Positions 49,850 to 58,653 are shown, counted from the first letter of the stretch. The stretch: 59,973 nt of DNA from Clostridiales bacterium UBA1206 (GCA_002310055.1 DBXS01000023.1:1-59973); one strand, 5' to 3'. The notes: generated by a model from the letters alone, not told the origin. Made by a program: numbers and translations.

Positions 49850-49987
49850 TTTTTCCTCCTGATATTTGTAATTGGATATAGGGAATGCTGTTCGGCGGCG
49901 CCATATGAACCTGTGCCGCCGCGCGGGGGTCGCATGGCTTTTTCGTCTTACCTCCTGTTCGACAGATTATAATTTCGGTTCTGTTCT

Positions 49988-50016
49988 ATTATAATTCATA
50001 CTTCGGGATTTTGCAA
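49988..50016 (-). promoter_or_regulatory. Promoter of the giant secreted-protein gene
   Basis: TTGCAA and TATAAT with a 17-base spacer. A further TATAAT lies downstream near 49967-49973 and may be a second start. Confidence 0.75.
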
Positions 50017-50120
50017 TAGCGAATAACGATTTTTTTGCGATTTTTTTGTTACATATTATCACAACGCACAATTATTTGATGTATTTTTTGTAACATTTGC
50101 ACATCACGGCAATTTTGCTA

Positions 50121-50149
50121 TTGAAATGCAAAAAAATATGTGCTATACT
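50121..50149 (+). promoter_or_regulatory. Promoter of the 50203 gene
   Basis: TTGAAA and TATACT with a 17-base spacer, 54 bases before the start codon. Confidence 0.75.
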
Positions 50150-50202
50150 GTTGCAGCAAAGGAAAAATATATTATAAAAAAGGAAAGGAGCCGCCGGTCA
50201 TT

Positions 50203-51483
50203 ATGAAGATGGGAATAGACGGAAAGCCCGAAGATCTGCTCAAAAACGGCGAGCAGGCGGCGACGGAAAACGAAGAAGCAAAAAGCGAAGAAAAGCCCAC
50301 GTTCAAATCGAGGCTCGAAAGCTTTTGGTATTTTTACAAGTGGCACGCGATAATCGGCGCGCTGCTCGCGGTCGCGCTGGTGATATCGGTGATACAGCTG
50401 TTCCGCAACACCGATCCGGACGCGTATATGATGTACGTGGGGCCTTCAACGCTTTACGTAAAGAACAAGGACGAGATGACCGAGCGCGCCGCGCGGGACA
50501 TTTACGATTACAACGGCGACGGCAAGACGTACGTTTCGCTGCTCGAAATCACCGTCGGGATGGGCGAGGACATGCCTTACACCGCGTACGAAGCCAACGT
50601 CGACGCCAACAAGCGGTTCCTTTCGGAGCTCGCCTCGGGCGATTCGGTGGTATATCTGCTGGAAGAATCGTTCTTTGAAAAAGCCAACGAACAGGGGCTT
50701 TTGTGCCCGCTCGCCGAGTTGATAGACCCTTCGCTGCTGCCAGACGATATGTACGACGCCTGCGGCGTGCGCGTGAGCGAGTTGGATTATTTCAAGCAGG
50801 CGGGGTTTTCTTCCGTGCCCGACGACACGCTGCTTTGCATAAGGCGTTCGCCCGAAAGCGACAGCATTCAGTACGGCAGGACCCCCGAATACTGGGCGTG
50901 CAACAAGGCGCTGGTGGTGAAAATGCTCACCTATAAAGCCGAGAATCACGAGCAGAAAGAGATCAAAGCGTTCGACAACGGCAAAAACGACGTCGTCATA
51001 GGCATATACGACGCCGAACGGCACTACGCTTCGGACGGCAAAAAGCTGGCGTACGCGGCCTCTTCCATACTCAAGGACGCGAATTCCGACGGAAAGACGC
51101 TCCTCGCTGTGGACGCGGTGCTGACTTCCGGCAAAAACGACGCGGAAGCGTATCTTGCAAAACAGATAGCCGAAGGCGGCGAAGTCATATTCATAGCCAA
51201 CGCCGAATACTACGAAAAGCTCAAGGAAAGCGGCATACTCCGTCCGCTCGCCGGGATCATAGGCGACTACGCCGCAAAGCTGGGCTGCGAGGACGGATAC
51301 GGCGTAAAACTCGGCGCCCTTAAATGGTTCGGCGAAAAGCAGTATTTTGACAGGTTTGACAAAGAGCTGTATATCTGCGCGGCGAACACGCGCGGCGAAG
51401 ACGGCGAAGACGCGTTTTACCGCGCCAACATAGAGTTTTTGACGAAAATACTTTCGTACAAGCTGGAAGAAGAACAAAAATAA
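50203..51483 (+). CDS. Membrane-anchored hypothetical protein, 426 aa
   Basis: A charged cytoplasmic N-terminus of about 48 residues precedes one membrane segment (HAIIGALLAVALVISVIQLF) and a 355-residue outer domain. The outer part shows two related halves, each with a strand-helix unit containing VVYLLEESFFEKANEQG or VIFIANAEYYEKLKESG followed by LLCPLAELI or ILRPLAGII, so it arose by duplication. The layout suggests a substrate-binding-protein-like fold, but no family is recognised. The start at 50203 follows AAGGAG at 12 bases; a longer frame begins inside the promoter and is rejected. It precedes the LRR gene. Confidence 0.7.
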   Translation: MKMGIDGKPEDLLKNGEQAATENEEAKSEEKPTFKSRLESFWYFYKWHAIIGALLAVALVISVIQLFRNTDPDAYMMYVGPSTLYVKNKDEMTERAARDIYDYNGDGKTYVSLLEITVGMGEDMPYTAYEANVDANKRFLSELASGDSVVYLLEESFFEKANEQGLLCPLAELIDPSLLPDDMYDACGVRVSELDYFKQAGFSSVPDDTLLCIRRSPESDSIQYGRTPEYWACNKALVVKMLTYKAENHEQKEIKAFDNGKNDVVIGIYDAERHYASDGKKLAYAASSILKDANSDGKTLLAVDAVLTSGKNDAEAYLAKQIAEGGEVIFIANAEYYEKLKESGILRPLAGIIGDYAAKLGCEDGYGVKLGALKWFGEKQYFDRFDKELYICAANTRGEDGEDAFYRANIEFLTKILSYKLEEEQK

Positions 51484-51513
51484 AACGCGTACGGCACAAA
51501 TTTCAATTTTATG

Positions 51514-51542
51514 TTGCTTTTTGCGCGCGTTTATGATATTAT
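51514..51542 (+). promoter_or_regulatory. Candidate promoter of the LRR gene
   Basis: TTGCTT and TATTAT with a 17-base spacer, 41 bases before the start codon and 30 bases after the previous gene's stop. Confidence 0.6.
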
Positions 51543-51583
51543 TATAAGAACTCAGTATATAATATCCGGAGGAATTCATAAAA

Positions 51584-53578
51584 ATGGCACAGTTCACAAA
51601 GAAACAGCTCAAAAGAACGCTCATCGCGACCATAATCGTATGCGTTATCGTCGCGGGACTCATACTCGGGGTGTTCTTAAAATCCTATTTAAGCAAGACG
51701 AACCTGCTCAAGGACCAGGATTTCGCCGCCGCGCTCGCCGACAAGCTGGGCGTGAGCGTACGCGGCCTTTCGCAGGATATGCTGGATAAATACCAGTACT
51801 GCCGCCTTTCTTTTTCGGCTTATGATCAGACAAACGGCATAACCGGTTATTCGTACCTCATCCTGGGCGACGAGACCTACGCCGAAGCGATGCTCGCTCA
51901 GGCCGACGAATCGGAAGAAGAAGCGGAAGAAGTATCCGCCGATACTTCGGCCGATGAAAGCGCCGAGGAATCTTCGGCGGCGTACACCGAAGACAACTAT
52001 ATCGTGCTCTTCAACGTCGTTCCCCAGTACGCCGAAGACTATGCCGCGTTCCGCAACCTCAAGGTCCTTTCGGCGCTCGACAGCTACGATATCTCTCAGA
52101 TCTCGTACGACATCTCTTACGCAAGCTATATCTACTATTACCAGTCCGGCGGCTCTCAGCTCGGCTGGAACACCGCCGATATAATCAGCGCGCTTTCGCT
52201 GCAGAAGATCAACGACCTTTCGGCTTTCACGACCCTCAAGGATCTGCGCTATCTCTCGCTGGCGAATTCCTCGGTCAAATCGCTCGAAGGGCTCGATAAA
52301 CTCCCCGCGCTCGAATACCTTGACGTTTCTCGCACCAACGTGAGCGCGATCCCCGCCGGCTCCGCCACGCTCAAGACCATGATAGCCGCCAACGACTCCA
52401 TCGAAGACATCTCCGGGCTCGCCTCCTGCGAAAAGCTCGAGGTCGTGGCGCTGGATTCCAACAAGGTGACCGACATATCGGCGCTTTCGGGGCTGAACGA
52501 GCTCAAGGTCGTTTCGCTCACCGGCAACAAGATCAAATCTCTGAGCCCGCTCAAGGACCACGCCAAGATCGAAACTATCGCCGCCGGCGGCAACGAACTT
52601 GAAGACATAGAAGCGCTCGGCACGCTCGCTTCTCTCAAATCGCTCACGCTTTCCGGCGCCAAAGCGACTTCGCTTCCCGGTCTTTCCGCGCTCAAAGCGC
52701 TCGAAACGCTCGATATAAGCGAATCCGAAATTACCGACGTGAACGGCATCGTCGGACTTGACAAGCTCACGACTCTTACGCTCACCGGTTCCAAGGTCGC
52801 TTCGCTTCCCGATCTTTCCTCGCTCGTTTCTCTCGAATCGCTCAACGCTTCCGGCTGCGAGATATCCGAGATCAAAGCGTTCGGCACGCTCGAAAAGCTC
52901 GCCTCCGTAAATGTTTCCGAAAACAAGCTGACCGCTCTGCCCGATCTCAACGGGCTCAAAGCGCTGACTTCGTTCAACGCAAGCGGCAACGATATCGCTT
53001 CTCTTCCCGCAGTCGCGGGGCTCGAAAAAGTAACGAGCATCAACCTTTCCAACAACAAGCTGGCCAAAGCCGAGTTTTCCGGTCTCAAAGCGCTGACCAC
53101 GCTGAACTTGAGCAACAACGAGATAGCCGACATCAGCGGCATAAAGGATCTCGAAAAGGTCACCACCGTGGACCTTTCCAACAACAAGCTCACTGCATTT
53201 GAAGCGCTGCTTTCGCTCAAGACTCTCACCTCGGTCAAGCTTTCCGGCAACCTCATAGCCGAGCTTCCCGCCACCGATATCAAAGTCGTGGACGGCGAAA
53301 ACGAGCTGCCCCCGCTGAACGCGGTCACCACCGCCGATTTTTCGGGCAACCTGCTCACCAACGACACCATCGAAGGCGTCAACACCTATTTCAAGGTCGA
53401 CGGTCTGACCAGTCTCAACCTCACCGGCAACAACATCACCGACGCCAAAGTCGTTTCGGATCACTACACCAAGGCGACGGTCAAGTACACCGACGAAACT
53501 CCCACCGAAAATTCCGAGACCGAAAATTCCGGCGAAGATAACTCCGCGACCGAAAGCGAAGAGCAGTCGGAAGAATAA
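51584..53578 (+). CDS. Leucine-rich-repeat surface protein, 664 aa
   Basis: A basic N-terminus and one hydrophobic segment (TLIATIIVCVIVAGLILGVF) form a signal anchor. An acidic Ser/Glu stretch lies near residue 115. From about residue 205 to 630 run roughly 18 leucine-rich repeats of 20-23 residues with the bacterial (internalin-like) pattern, e.g. LKDLRYLSLANSSVKSLEGL and LKALTTLNLSNNEIADISGI. The C-terminal 30 residues are Ser/Glu/Asn-rich without LPXTG or a dockerin, so attachment is by the N-terminal anchor. Likely a surface binding protein; ligand unknown. Confidence 0.9.
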   Translation: MAQFTKKQLKRTLIATIIVCVIVAGLILGVFLKSYLSKTNLLKDQDFAAALADKLGVSVRGLSQDMLDKYQYCRLSFSAYDQTNGITGYSYLILGDETYAEAMLAQADESEEEAEEVSADTSADESAEESSAAYTEDNYIVLFNVVPQYAEDYAAFRNLKVLSALDSYDISQISYDISYASYIYYYQSGGSQLGWNTADIISALSLQKINDLSAFTTLKDLRYLSLANSSVKSLEGLDKLPALEYLDVSRTNVSAIPAGSATLKTMIAANDSIEDISGLASCEKLEVVALDSNKVTDISALSGLNELKVVSLTGNKIKSLSPLKDHAKIETIAAGGNELEDIEALGTLASLKSLTLSGAKATSLPGLSALKALETLDISESEITDVNGIVGLDKLTTLTLTGSKVASLPDLSSLVSLESLNASGCEISEIKAFGTLEKLASVNVSENKLTALPDLNGLKALTSFNASGNDIASLPAVAGLEKVTSINLSNNKLAKAEFSGLKALTTLNLSNNEIADISGIKDLEKVTTVDLSNNKLTAFEALLSLKTLTSVKLSGNLIAELPATDIKVVDGENELPPLNAVTTADFSGNLLTNDTIEGVNTYFKVDGLTSLNLTGNNITDAKVVSDHYTKATVKYTDETPTENSETENSGEDNSATESEEQSEE

Positions 53579-53608
53579 TCCCGTAAATCAATCAAATAAA
53601 ACAGCACG

Positions 53609-53631
53609 GACCAACCTGAAAAAGGTTGGTC
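53609..53631 (+). terminator. Hairpin after the LRR gene, no T-run
   Basis: GACCAACC pairs with GGTTGGTC around seven bases. The absence of a T-run makes intrinsic termination doubtful; it may be an attenuator or mRNA-end hairpin before the SGNH gene. Confidence 0.45.
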
Positions 53632-53652
53632 TGCGCATAAACGGAGGGCAAA

Positions 53653-54321
53653 ATGGATTTTCAGAAGATCGAAAAAGGTTCAGTCATACTGTGTTCCGGC
53701 GATTCGGTGACCGACTGCGGCAGGGCGAGACCTTACGGCAGCTACAGGGATTCGCTGGGCGAAAGCTACGTGAAACGCCTGCACGAGATCGTCACCGCGG
53801 AATATCCTGAAAAAGAGATAAAATTCGTAAACGCCGGCATAAGCGGCGAAACTTCGCGCCATATCCGCAACAGATGGATAAGCGATTGCGAAGCCGTGAA
53901 GCCCGACTACGCCACGCTGCTTATCGGCGTCAACGACGTCTGGCGCCAGTACGACCGCTGGATGGACAAAGATATGGCCGTAGGCATAGAAGAATACGAA
54001 GAAAACCTGCGCTTTGTCGCCGAATGGTCGGCGAAGAACCTGAAAGGGTTCACGCTGATAGCTCCGTTCTTTCTGGAGCTCGACCGCGAAGAATTCTTTA
54101 TGAAACAGGTATTGGCGCGCGCCGCGGTCTGCGAAAAGATCGCGCGCGAGACCGGCGCTCAGTTCATTTCGCTGCAGGACGAGCTCGACCGGCTGTGCCG
54201 TTCGAGATACACTTTGAGCTTTTCGCCCGACCGCGTGCATCCTTTCCCCGTGACCCACACCGCGATCGCTTTGTATCTGCTTAGACAATGGAATTTCAAA
54301 TTCCGCTTTGAAGAGAGGTAA
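53653..54321 (+). CDS. SGNH/GDSL esterase, 222 aa
   Basis: A cytoplasmic SGNH hydrolase: block I LCSGDSVTDCG (nucleophile Ser), block II NAGISGET, block III LLIGVNDVW, and block V SPDRVHPFPVTHTAIA with the catalytic Asp-x-x-His. This subfamily of about 220 residues often removes acetyl groups from sugars, a role inferred here. There is no signal peptide. It begins an operon with the GNAT gene (five bases downstream) and asd. Confidence 0.9.
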   Translation: MDFQKIEKGSVILCSGDSVTDCGRARPYGSYRDSLGESYVKRLHEIVTAEYPEKEIKFVNAGISGETSRHIRNRWISDCEAVKPDYATLLIGVNDVWRQYDRWMDKDMAVGIEEYEENLRFVAEWSAKNLKGFTLIAPFFLELDREEFFMKQVLARAAVCEKIARETGAQFISLQDELDRLCRSRYTLSFSPDRVHPFPVTHTAIALYLLRQWNFKFRFEER

Positions 54322-54326
54322 ACGCC

Positions 54327-54800
54327 ATGCCCGATATGCTCGTCAAGCTTTACGAACTCAAGGACAACACGCAGATCTACAAGGATCTGGAAGCAAAAGG
54401 CGTTAAGATAATACGCCCGATGACCCCGAACAGATACAAGGTCCACGAATTTATCGCTTCGCATTTCGGCGAAGGATGGGCCAACGAGACCGACACCGCG
54501 TTCACCAGGTTCCCGGTTTCGTGCTTTATAGCGATCGACGCCGAGACCAAGCAGATACTGGGCTTTGCCGCCTACGACTGCACCTGCAAAGCGTATTTCG
54601 GCCCCACCGGCGTGGACGAGACGAAGCGCAAGCTGGGCATTGGCAGAGCGCTGCTTTTGAGATGCCTGGAAGCGCTGCGCGACGAAGGCTACGGCTACGC
54701 CATAATCGGCAGCGCCGGACCCGTGAATTTTTACAACAAATGCTGCGGAGCCACGATCATAGAAGGCTCTTCTCCGGGAATATATACCGCTCTTATCTGA
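54327..54800 (+). CDS. GNAT family acetyltransferase, 157 aa
   Basis: The acetyl-CoA-binding motif A is RKLGIGRALLLRCLEALRDE, preceded by a strand ILGFAAYDCTCKAYFGPTGV and followed by YAIIGSAGPVNFYNKCCGA, the usual GNAT order. The N-terminal 75 residues show TPNRYKVHEFIASHFGEGW. The acceptor substrate cannot be read. It lies five bases after the SGNH gene and 16 before asd, each with a good ribosome site. Confidence 0.85.
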   Translation: MPDMLVKLYELKDNTQIYKDLEAKGVKIIRPMTPNRYKVHEFIASHFGEGWANETDTAFTRFPVSCFIAIDAETKQILGFAAYDCTCKAYFGPTGVDETKRKLGIGRALLLRCLEALRDEGYGYAIIGSAGPVNFYNKCCGATIIEGSSPGIYTALI

Positions 54801-54816
54801 GCGAAGGAGGATCGTT

Positions 54817-55893
54817 ATGAAAAAACTGCGCGCGGGAATAATCGGCGCTACCGGAATGGTCGGCCAGCGCTTTATCACTCTGCTCAAAGACCACCCTTAT
54901 TTTGAAATATCCTATCTCGCCGCGTCGGCGTCTTCCGCCGGCAAGACTTACGGCGAAGCCGTCAAAGGCAGGTGGAAGCTGAAGATCCCCTGCCCCGCGG
55001 AAGTGCTCGATATGCCCGTTTACGACGGCGCCGACATTGAAAGCGCAAAGAAAAACTGCGATTTCGTGTTCTGCGCGGTGGATATGCCCAAGGATCAGAT
55101 CCGCGCGCTGGAGGAAGCGTACGCCAAAGCCGAGATCCCGGTGGTATCCAACAATTCGGCAAACCGCCACACTCCCGACGTTCCCATGTTCATACCCGAG
55201 ATCAACTCCGCGCACGCGGATATAATAGCCGTGCAGAAAAAGCGGCTGGGTACGCAAAAGGGATTTATCGCGGTAAAGCCCAACTGCTCTATCCAGTCCT
55301 ACGTACCGGCGCTCACCCCGCTTCTGGAATTCGAGCCGCAGTTCGTCACCGTGACGACTTTTCAGGCGATATCCGGCGCGGGCAGAGTGTTCGACACTTT
55401 CCCCGAGATAATCGATAACGTCATCCCCTATATAGGCGGCGAAGAAGAAAAATCCGAAAAAGAGCCGCTCAAGGTATGGGGCAGAATAAACGGAGACAAA
55501 ATAGAATACGCTTCCGAGCCCGTCATTTCGGCGCAGTGCATACGCGTGCCGGTTTCGGACGGACATCTCGCCACCGTTTCCGTCAAGTTCAAAAACAAGC
55601 CTTCTAAAGAAGAAATACTCGAAAAATGGCGCTCGTTCCGCGGGCTGCCGCAGGAGCTGGAGCTTCCGCACGCGCCCGAGCGATTTTTGACTTATTTCGA
55701 AGAAAACGACCGCCCGCAGACAAAGCTCGACCGCGATATCTACGGCGGAATGGGCATTACGCTGGGCAGACTGCGCGAAGACAGCGTGTTCGATTACAAG
55801 TTCGTATGCCTTTCGCACAACACACTGCGCGGCGCCGCCGGCGGCGGCGTGCTGACCGCGGAAATGCTGTATAGATTAGGTTTTCTGTATTGA
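54817..55893 (+). CDS. asd: Aspartate-semialdehyde dehydrogenase, 358 aa
   Basis: It reduces aspartyl phosphate to aspartate semialdehyde with NADPH, the branch point to lysine/diaminopimelate, threonine and methionine. The NADP motif GIIGATGMVGQRF opens the protein; the catalytic cysteine is C157 in KPNCSIQ; GHLATVSVKF contains the active-site His region. The sequence is of the archaeal/fungal-type (VKPNCSIQ, ISGAGR) class rather than the E. coli class. A perfect AGGAGG site precedes the start. Confidence 0.95.
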   Translation: MKKLRAGIIGATGMVGQRFITLLKDHPYFEISYLAASASSAGKTYGEAVKGRWKLKIPCPAEVLDMPVYDGADIESAKKNCDFVFCAVDMPKDQIRALEEAYAKAEIPVVSNNSANRHTPDVPMFIPEINSAHADIIAVQKKRLGTQKGFIAVKPNCSIQSYVPALTPLLEFEPQFVTVTTFQAISGAGRVFDTFPEIIDNVIPYIGGEEEKSEKEPLKVWGRINGDKIEYASEPVISAQCIRVPVSDGHLATVSVKFKNKPSKEEILEKWRSFRGLPQELELPHAPERFLTYFEENDRPQTKLDRDIYGGMGITLGRLREDSVFDYKFVCLSHNTLRGAAGGGVLTAEMLYRLGFLY

Positions 55894-55901
55894 AAACAAA
55901 A

Positions 55902-55940
55902 GCGCTTTCCGTAACATTTTGCGGAAAGCGCGCGTTTTTT
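55902..55940 (+). terminator. Terminator after asd
   Basis: GCGCTTTCCG pairs with CGGAAAGCGC around ten bases, followed by CGCG and six Ts. Confidence 0.9.
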
Positions 55941-55965
55941 AGCCGAAGGAAAGGAGAAAAAAGAA

Positions 55966-57000
55966 ATGAAAATTGCGTTTTATGACGCCAAGCCGTACGA
56001 GACGCCCGCGTTCAAGTCGCTGTGCGAAGAAAAAGGCATTGAAATAAGCTTTTACGATTTTAAGCTGAACGCCGATACGGCGTCGCTTGCCGCCGGGTGC
56101 GACGCGGTGTGCGTGTTCGTCAACGACGACGTGAACGCCGAAGTCATAGATGTGCTGCATTCGCTGGGGGTAAAAGCCGTGGCGCTGCGCTGCGCCGGCT
56201 ACAACAACGTGGACGTAAAGCACGCTTACGGCAAGCTGCACGTGGTACACGTCCCGGCTTATTCGCCTTACGCCGTGGCGGAACACACCATGGCGCTGCT
56301 GCTCACGTCGGTGCGCCGCATACACAAGGCGTATAACCGCACGCGCGAATTCAATTTTTCGCTCGCGGGGCTCGTGGGGTTCGACCTTCACGGCAAGACC
56401 GCCGGCGTCATCGGCACGGGCAAAATAGGCAAGATATTCGCCGGTATCTGCCGCGGGTTCGGAATGCGCGTGATAGCGTATGACAAATTCCCTTCCGCCG
56501 AAAGCGGGCTCGAATATATGCCGCTTGACGATCTGCTGCGGACCGCCGACGTGATTTCGCTCCACTGCCCGCTGACCGACGAGACCGCGCATATGATAGA
56601 CCGCGCCGCCATAGCCAAAATGAAAAAAGGCGTGGTCATACTCAACACCTCGCGCGGGAAGCTTATAGACACCGAAGCGCTGATAGACGGCATAAAAGAG
56701 CGCAAGGTGGGCGCCGCCTGCCTTGACGTTTACGAAGAAGAGGCGGACATTTTCTTCAACGACAATTCCGGCCATATCATGGACGACGACACGCTGGCGC
56801 GGCTGATATCGATGCCCAACGTGATAGTCACGTCGCATCAGGCGTTTCTTACGGAAGAAGCGCTCGCCAACATCGCCGCGACCACCGTGCAAAACGTGAT
56901 CGACCTGTTTTCCGAAAGCGGCGTGTGCGAAAACGAGCTGTGCTACCGCTGCGGCAATATAGAGCAATGCCGCAGCTGCAGGAACAAAAAGTGTTTTTGA
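55966..57000 (+). CDS. D-lactate dehydrogenase-like enzyme with Cys-rich tail
   Basis: A D-2-hydroxyacid dehydrogenase of the LdhA/VanH group, reducing pyruvate to D-lactate with NADH. Seen: RCAGYNNVD, HVPAYSPYAVAEHTMAL, the NAD loop GVIGTGKIGKIFAG, LNTSRGKLIDTEAL with catalytic Arg region, the Glu region LDVYEEE and the His in VTSHQAFLTEEA. The last 25 residues (ESGVCENELCYRCGN and EQCRSCRNKKCF) hold six cysteines and two CxxC pairs, absent from typical LdhA. This could bind metal or respond to redox; its purpose is unknown. Confidence 0.9.
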   Translation: MKIAFYDAKPYETPAFKSLCEEKGIEISFYDFKLNADTASLAAGCDAVCVFVNDDVNAEVIDVLHSLGVKAVALRCAGYNNVDVKHAYGKLHVVHVPAYSPYAVAEHTMALLLTSVRRIHKAYNRTREFNFSLAGLVGFDLHGKTAGVIGTGKIGKIFAGICRGFGMRVIAYDKFPSAESGLEYMPLDDLLRTADVISLHCPLTDETAHMIDRAAIAKMKKGVVILNTSRGKLIDTEALIDGIKERKVGAACLDVYEEEADIFFNDNSGHIMDDDTLARLISMPNVIVTSHQAFLTEEALANIAATTVQNVIDLFSESGVCENELCYRCGNIEQCRSCRNKKCF

Positions 57001-57021
57001 AAGAATGCGGTAAATCAAAAG

Positions 57022-57046
57022 CGGCGGGCTTATGCCCGCCGTTTGC
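57022..57046. terminator. Convergent terminator between ldh and DUF3737
   Basis: CGGCGGGC pairs with GCCCGCCG around TTAT, followed by TTTG. It lies between two converging genes (stops at 57000 and 57049). Confidence 0.8.
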
Positions 57047-57048
57047 AA

Positions 57049-57903
57049 TTATTCCGTTTGTTTTTTCTGCGTTATTCTGCATTCGCAGGGGTAAACGCTG
57101 TCATCCGTCAGTATGATCTCGCCGATACTTCCGGCGTTTATGTATCCGCTGCGCGGGTTCTTGACCGAAAGTATATCGCCTTCTATATCGGCTTCGACGT
57201 CGGAATATTCAAACGAAAGGTCGCAGCCTTCGGTGCGGCAGTTTATGAGTTTGAGCCCCGTGCAGCAGCAGAACGGCTGCGTGCCGGCGATAAAGCAGTT
57301 TTCAAAAGTGACGTCGTTCGAATACCACGCCAGGTATTCGCCCTTGACGGTGCAGTTTCTTACATAAACGTGTTCGGCGTGCCAGAAAGCGTCCTTGGTA
57401 TCGAGAACGCAGTCTTCGATCTTTACGTCGTGCGCGTACTGGAACGAATACTTGCCCTTGAAAGTCACGTCCTTCCAGACGATATCCGAAGACATAAGAA
57501 AAAGATATTCGCTTTGCAGGGCGCAGTTTTTCATATCCACGCCGCGGCATTTCCAGCCGAATTCGGGCGAAACGATATCGGTGTCTTCGATAATTATATC
57601 CGAACATTCGCGCAGCGCCTTTATTCCGTGCAGCTTGCTTGCGCTTATATTTATTCCCCGCGTGTACCACAGCGCGGCGCGACACTTTTCGGTCATTTCC
57701 ACGTTTTTGATCACCACGTCCGTATCGTGCCAAAGCGGATAGCGCAGGTCCATGAAGCAGCTTTCAAGCGTTACGCCGTGCGATTCCTTGAGCGCGGATT
57801 CGCCGTCTTCCTCGCCCGCGAACGAGCAGTTTATAAGCTTTACGTCCTTTGCGCCGTAGAGCGCCCTTTCGGCGGGGAAATTCATATCGCGCAATATTTT
57901 CAT
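57049..57903 (-). CDS. DUF3737 beta-helix protein, 284 aa
   Basis: The protein is built of about 12 short strand turns of the type VKLINCSFAGE, VTLESCFMDL, VVIKNVEMTE and VKIEDCVLDT, a right-handed parallel beta-helix typical of DUF3737. Function is unknown. The start at 57903 follows GGAGG; a longer frame to 58011 passes through the promoter and is rejected. No signal peptide is present. It is monocistronic with its own promoter. Confidence 0.85.
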   Translation of the reverse strand: MKILRDMNFPAERALYGAKDVKLINCSFAGEEDGESALKESHGVTLESCFMDLRYPLWHDTDVVIKNVEMTEKCRAALWYTRGINISASKLHGIKALRECSDIIIEDTDIVSPEFGWKCRGVDMKNCALQSEYLFLMSSDIVWKDVTFKGKYSFQYAHDVKIEDCVLDTKDAFWHAEHVYVRNCTVKGEYLAWYSNDVTFENCFIAGTQPFCCCTGLKLINCRTEGCDLSFEYSDVEADIEGDILSVKNPRSGYINAGSIGEIILTDDSVYPCECRITQKKQTE

Positions 57904-57936
57904 AAAGAGCGCCTCCGTTAGTTTTTTGCTATATAT

Positions 57937-57965
57937 ATTATAGCACGCCGCGCGCAAAATAGCAA
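57937..57965 (-). promoter_or_regulatory. Promoter of DUF3737
   Basis: TTGCTA and TATAAT with a 17-base spacer, 34 bases before the start. A GC hairpin (57977-57991) lies just upstream, between it and the fRMsr stop. Confidence 0.75.
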
Positions 57966-58017
57966 ATACAATATTCCCGCCCGCCGGGCGGTTTTTTCGG
58001 CTGAAATGCACAAACAG

Positions 58018-58467
58018 CTACAATATCTCTTCAATCACGGCGGCAAGCGCCGAAAAAATATCGGCGTCTTTTTGAGTGAACCTTCCCTTTACAGTGCTGT
58101 CTAAGTCCAGCACGCCGAAGACTTTGCCGTCCTTATGCAGCGGCACGACGAGCTCGGACCGCGAATCGGGATCGCAGGCGATATGCCCCGGGAAATCATG
58201 CACGTCGTCCACCGCCAAGACGCGGTCTTCAAAAGCCGCGGTCCCGCACACGCCCCGCCCGAGCGGTATCTCTATACAGGCGGGCTTGCCCTGGAACGGT
58301 CCGAGCACCAGCTTATTGCCCTGAAGGATATAAAACCCCGCCCAGTTGATATCGTCAACGGAATTGAATATTAACGACGCGACGTTGGCGAGGTTGGCTA
58401 TGAGATGCGGCACGCCGCGCACCAGCTCGCGCGCGGCGACTATGAGATTTTCGTCGTATTTCTGCAT
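58018..58467 (-). CDS. msrC: Free methionine-(R)-sulfoxide reductase, GAF type
   Basis: This GAF-domain enzyme reduces free methionine-R-sulfoxide. The signature is complete: NWAGFYIL, LGPFQGKPACIEI, GRGVCGTAAFED and VHDFPGHIACD, giving the three cysteines of the catalytic set, then SRSELVVPL and GVLDLDS. At 149 residues the length is normal. AGGTGA precedes the start, and a promoter lies at 58502-58530. Confidence 0.95.
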   Translation of the reverse strand: MQKYDENLIVAARELVRGVPHLIANLANVASLIFNSVDDINWAGFYILQGNKLVLGPFQGKPACIEIPLGRGVCGTAAFEDRVLAVDDVHDFPGHIACDPDSRSELVVPLHKDGKVFGVLDLDSTVKGRFTQKDADIFSALAAVIEEIL

Positions 58468-58501
58468 AACGGTTTCACCTTTTTTTGCTTTTTATACTAT
58501 T

Positions 58502-58530
58502 ACTATAACACGCAAAGCGCCCGAATGCAA
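58502..58530 (-). promoter_or_regulatory. Promoter of msrC
   Basis: TTGCAT and TATAGT with a 17-base spacer, 35 bases before the start codon. Confidence 0.75.
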
Positions 58531-58592
58531 CAGAATAAAGCGTTTGAATGCGAAAAAACTTGTACTTTTTTGTAAATACGGCAAAAAAAAGG

Positions 58593-58621
58593 TTGAAATG
58601 CGGCCGGTTTTGTTGTATTAT
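58593..58621 (+). promoter_or_regulatory. Promoter of the SHOCT gene pair
   Basis: TTGAAA and TATTAT with a 17-base spacer, 32 bases before the start codon. Confidence 0.65.
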
Positions 58622-58653
58622 TATTATAGCAAAACAAAACAGGAGGAATTATT

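Larger units (their letters stand above)
49850..50202. promoter_or_regulatory. Divergent intergenic region and leader of the giant gene
   Basis: This stretch separates two divergent genes. On the minus strand, the leader (49850-49981) holds a GC-rich hairpin (CGGCGGC 49893-49899 with GCCGCCG 49915-49921), a second AGGAGG (49951-49956) with no start at normal distance, and a 29-codon ORF (49846-49935) whose TGA overlaps the giant gene's ATG. The middle (50017-50120) is very AT-rich with near-copies of TTTTTTGTTACAT. No riboswitch class is recognised. Confidence 0.6.

Noticed and set aside
49850..49987. Cyclic-di-GMP or other riboswitch before the giant gene
   Set aside because: No conserved core of a known class could be laid on the leader; only a simple GC hairpin and a short ORF are seen.
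52200..53460. CRISPR-like periodicity
   Set aside because: The repeats are in frame and encode leucine-rich repeats.
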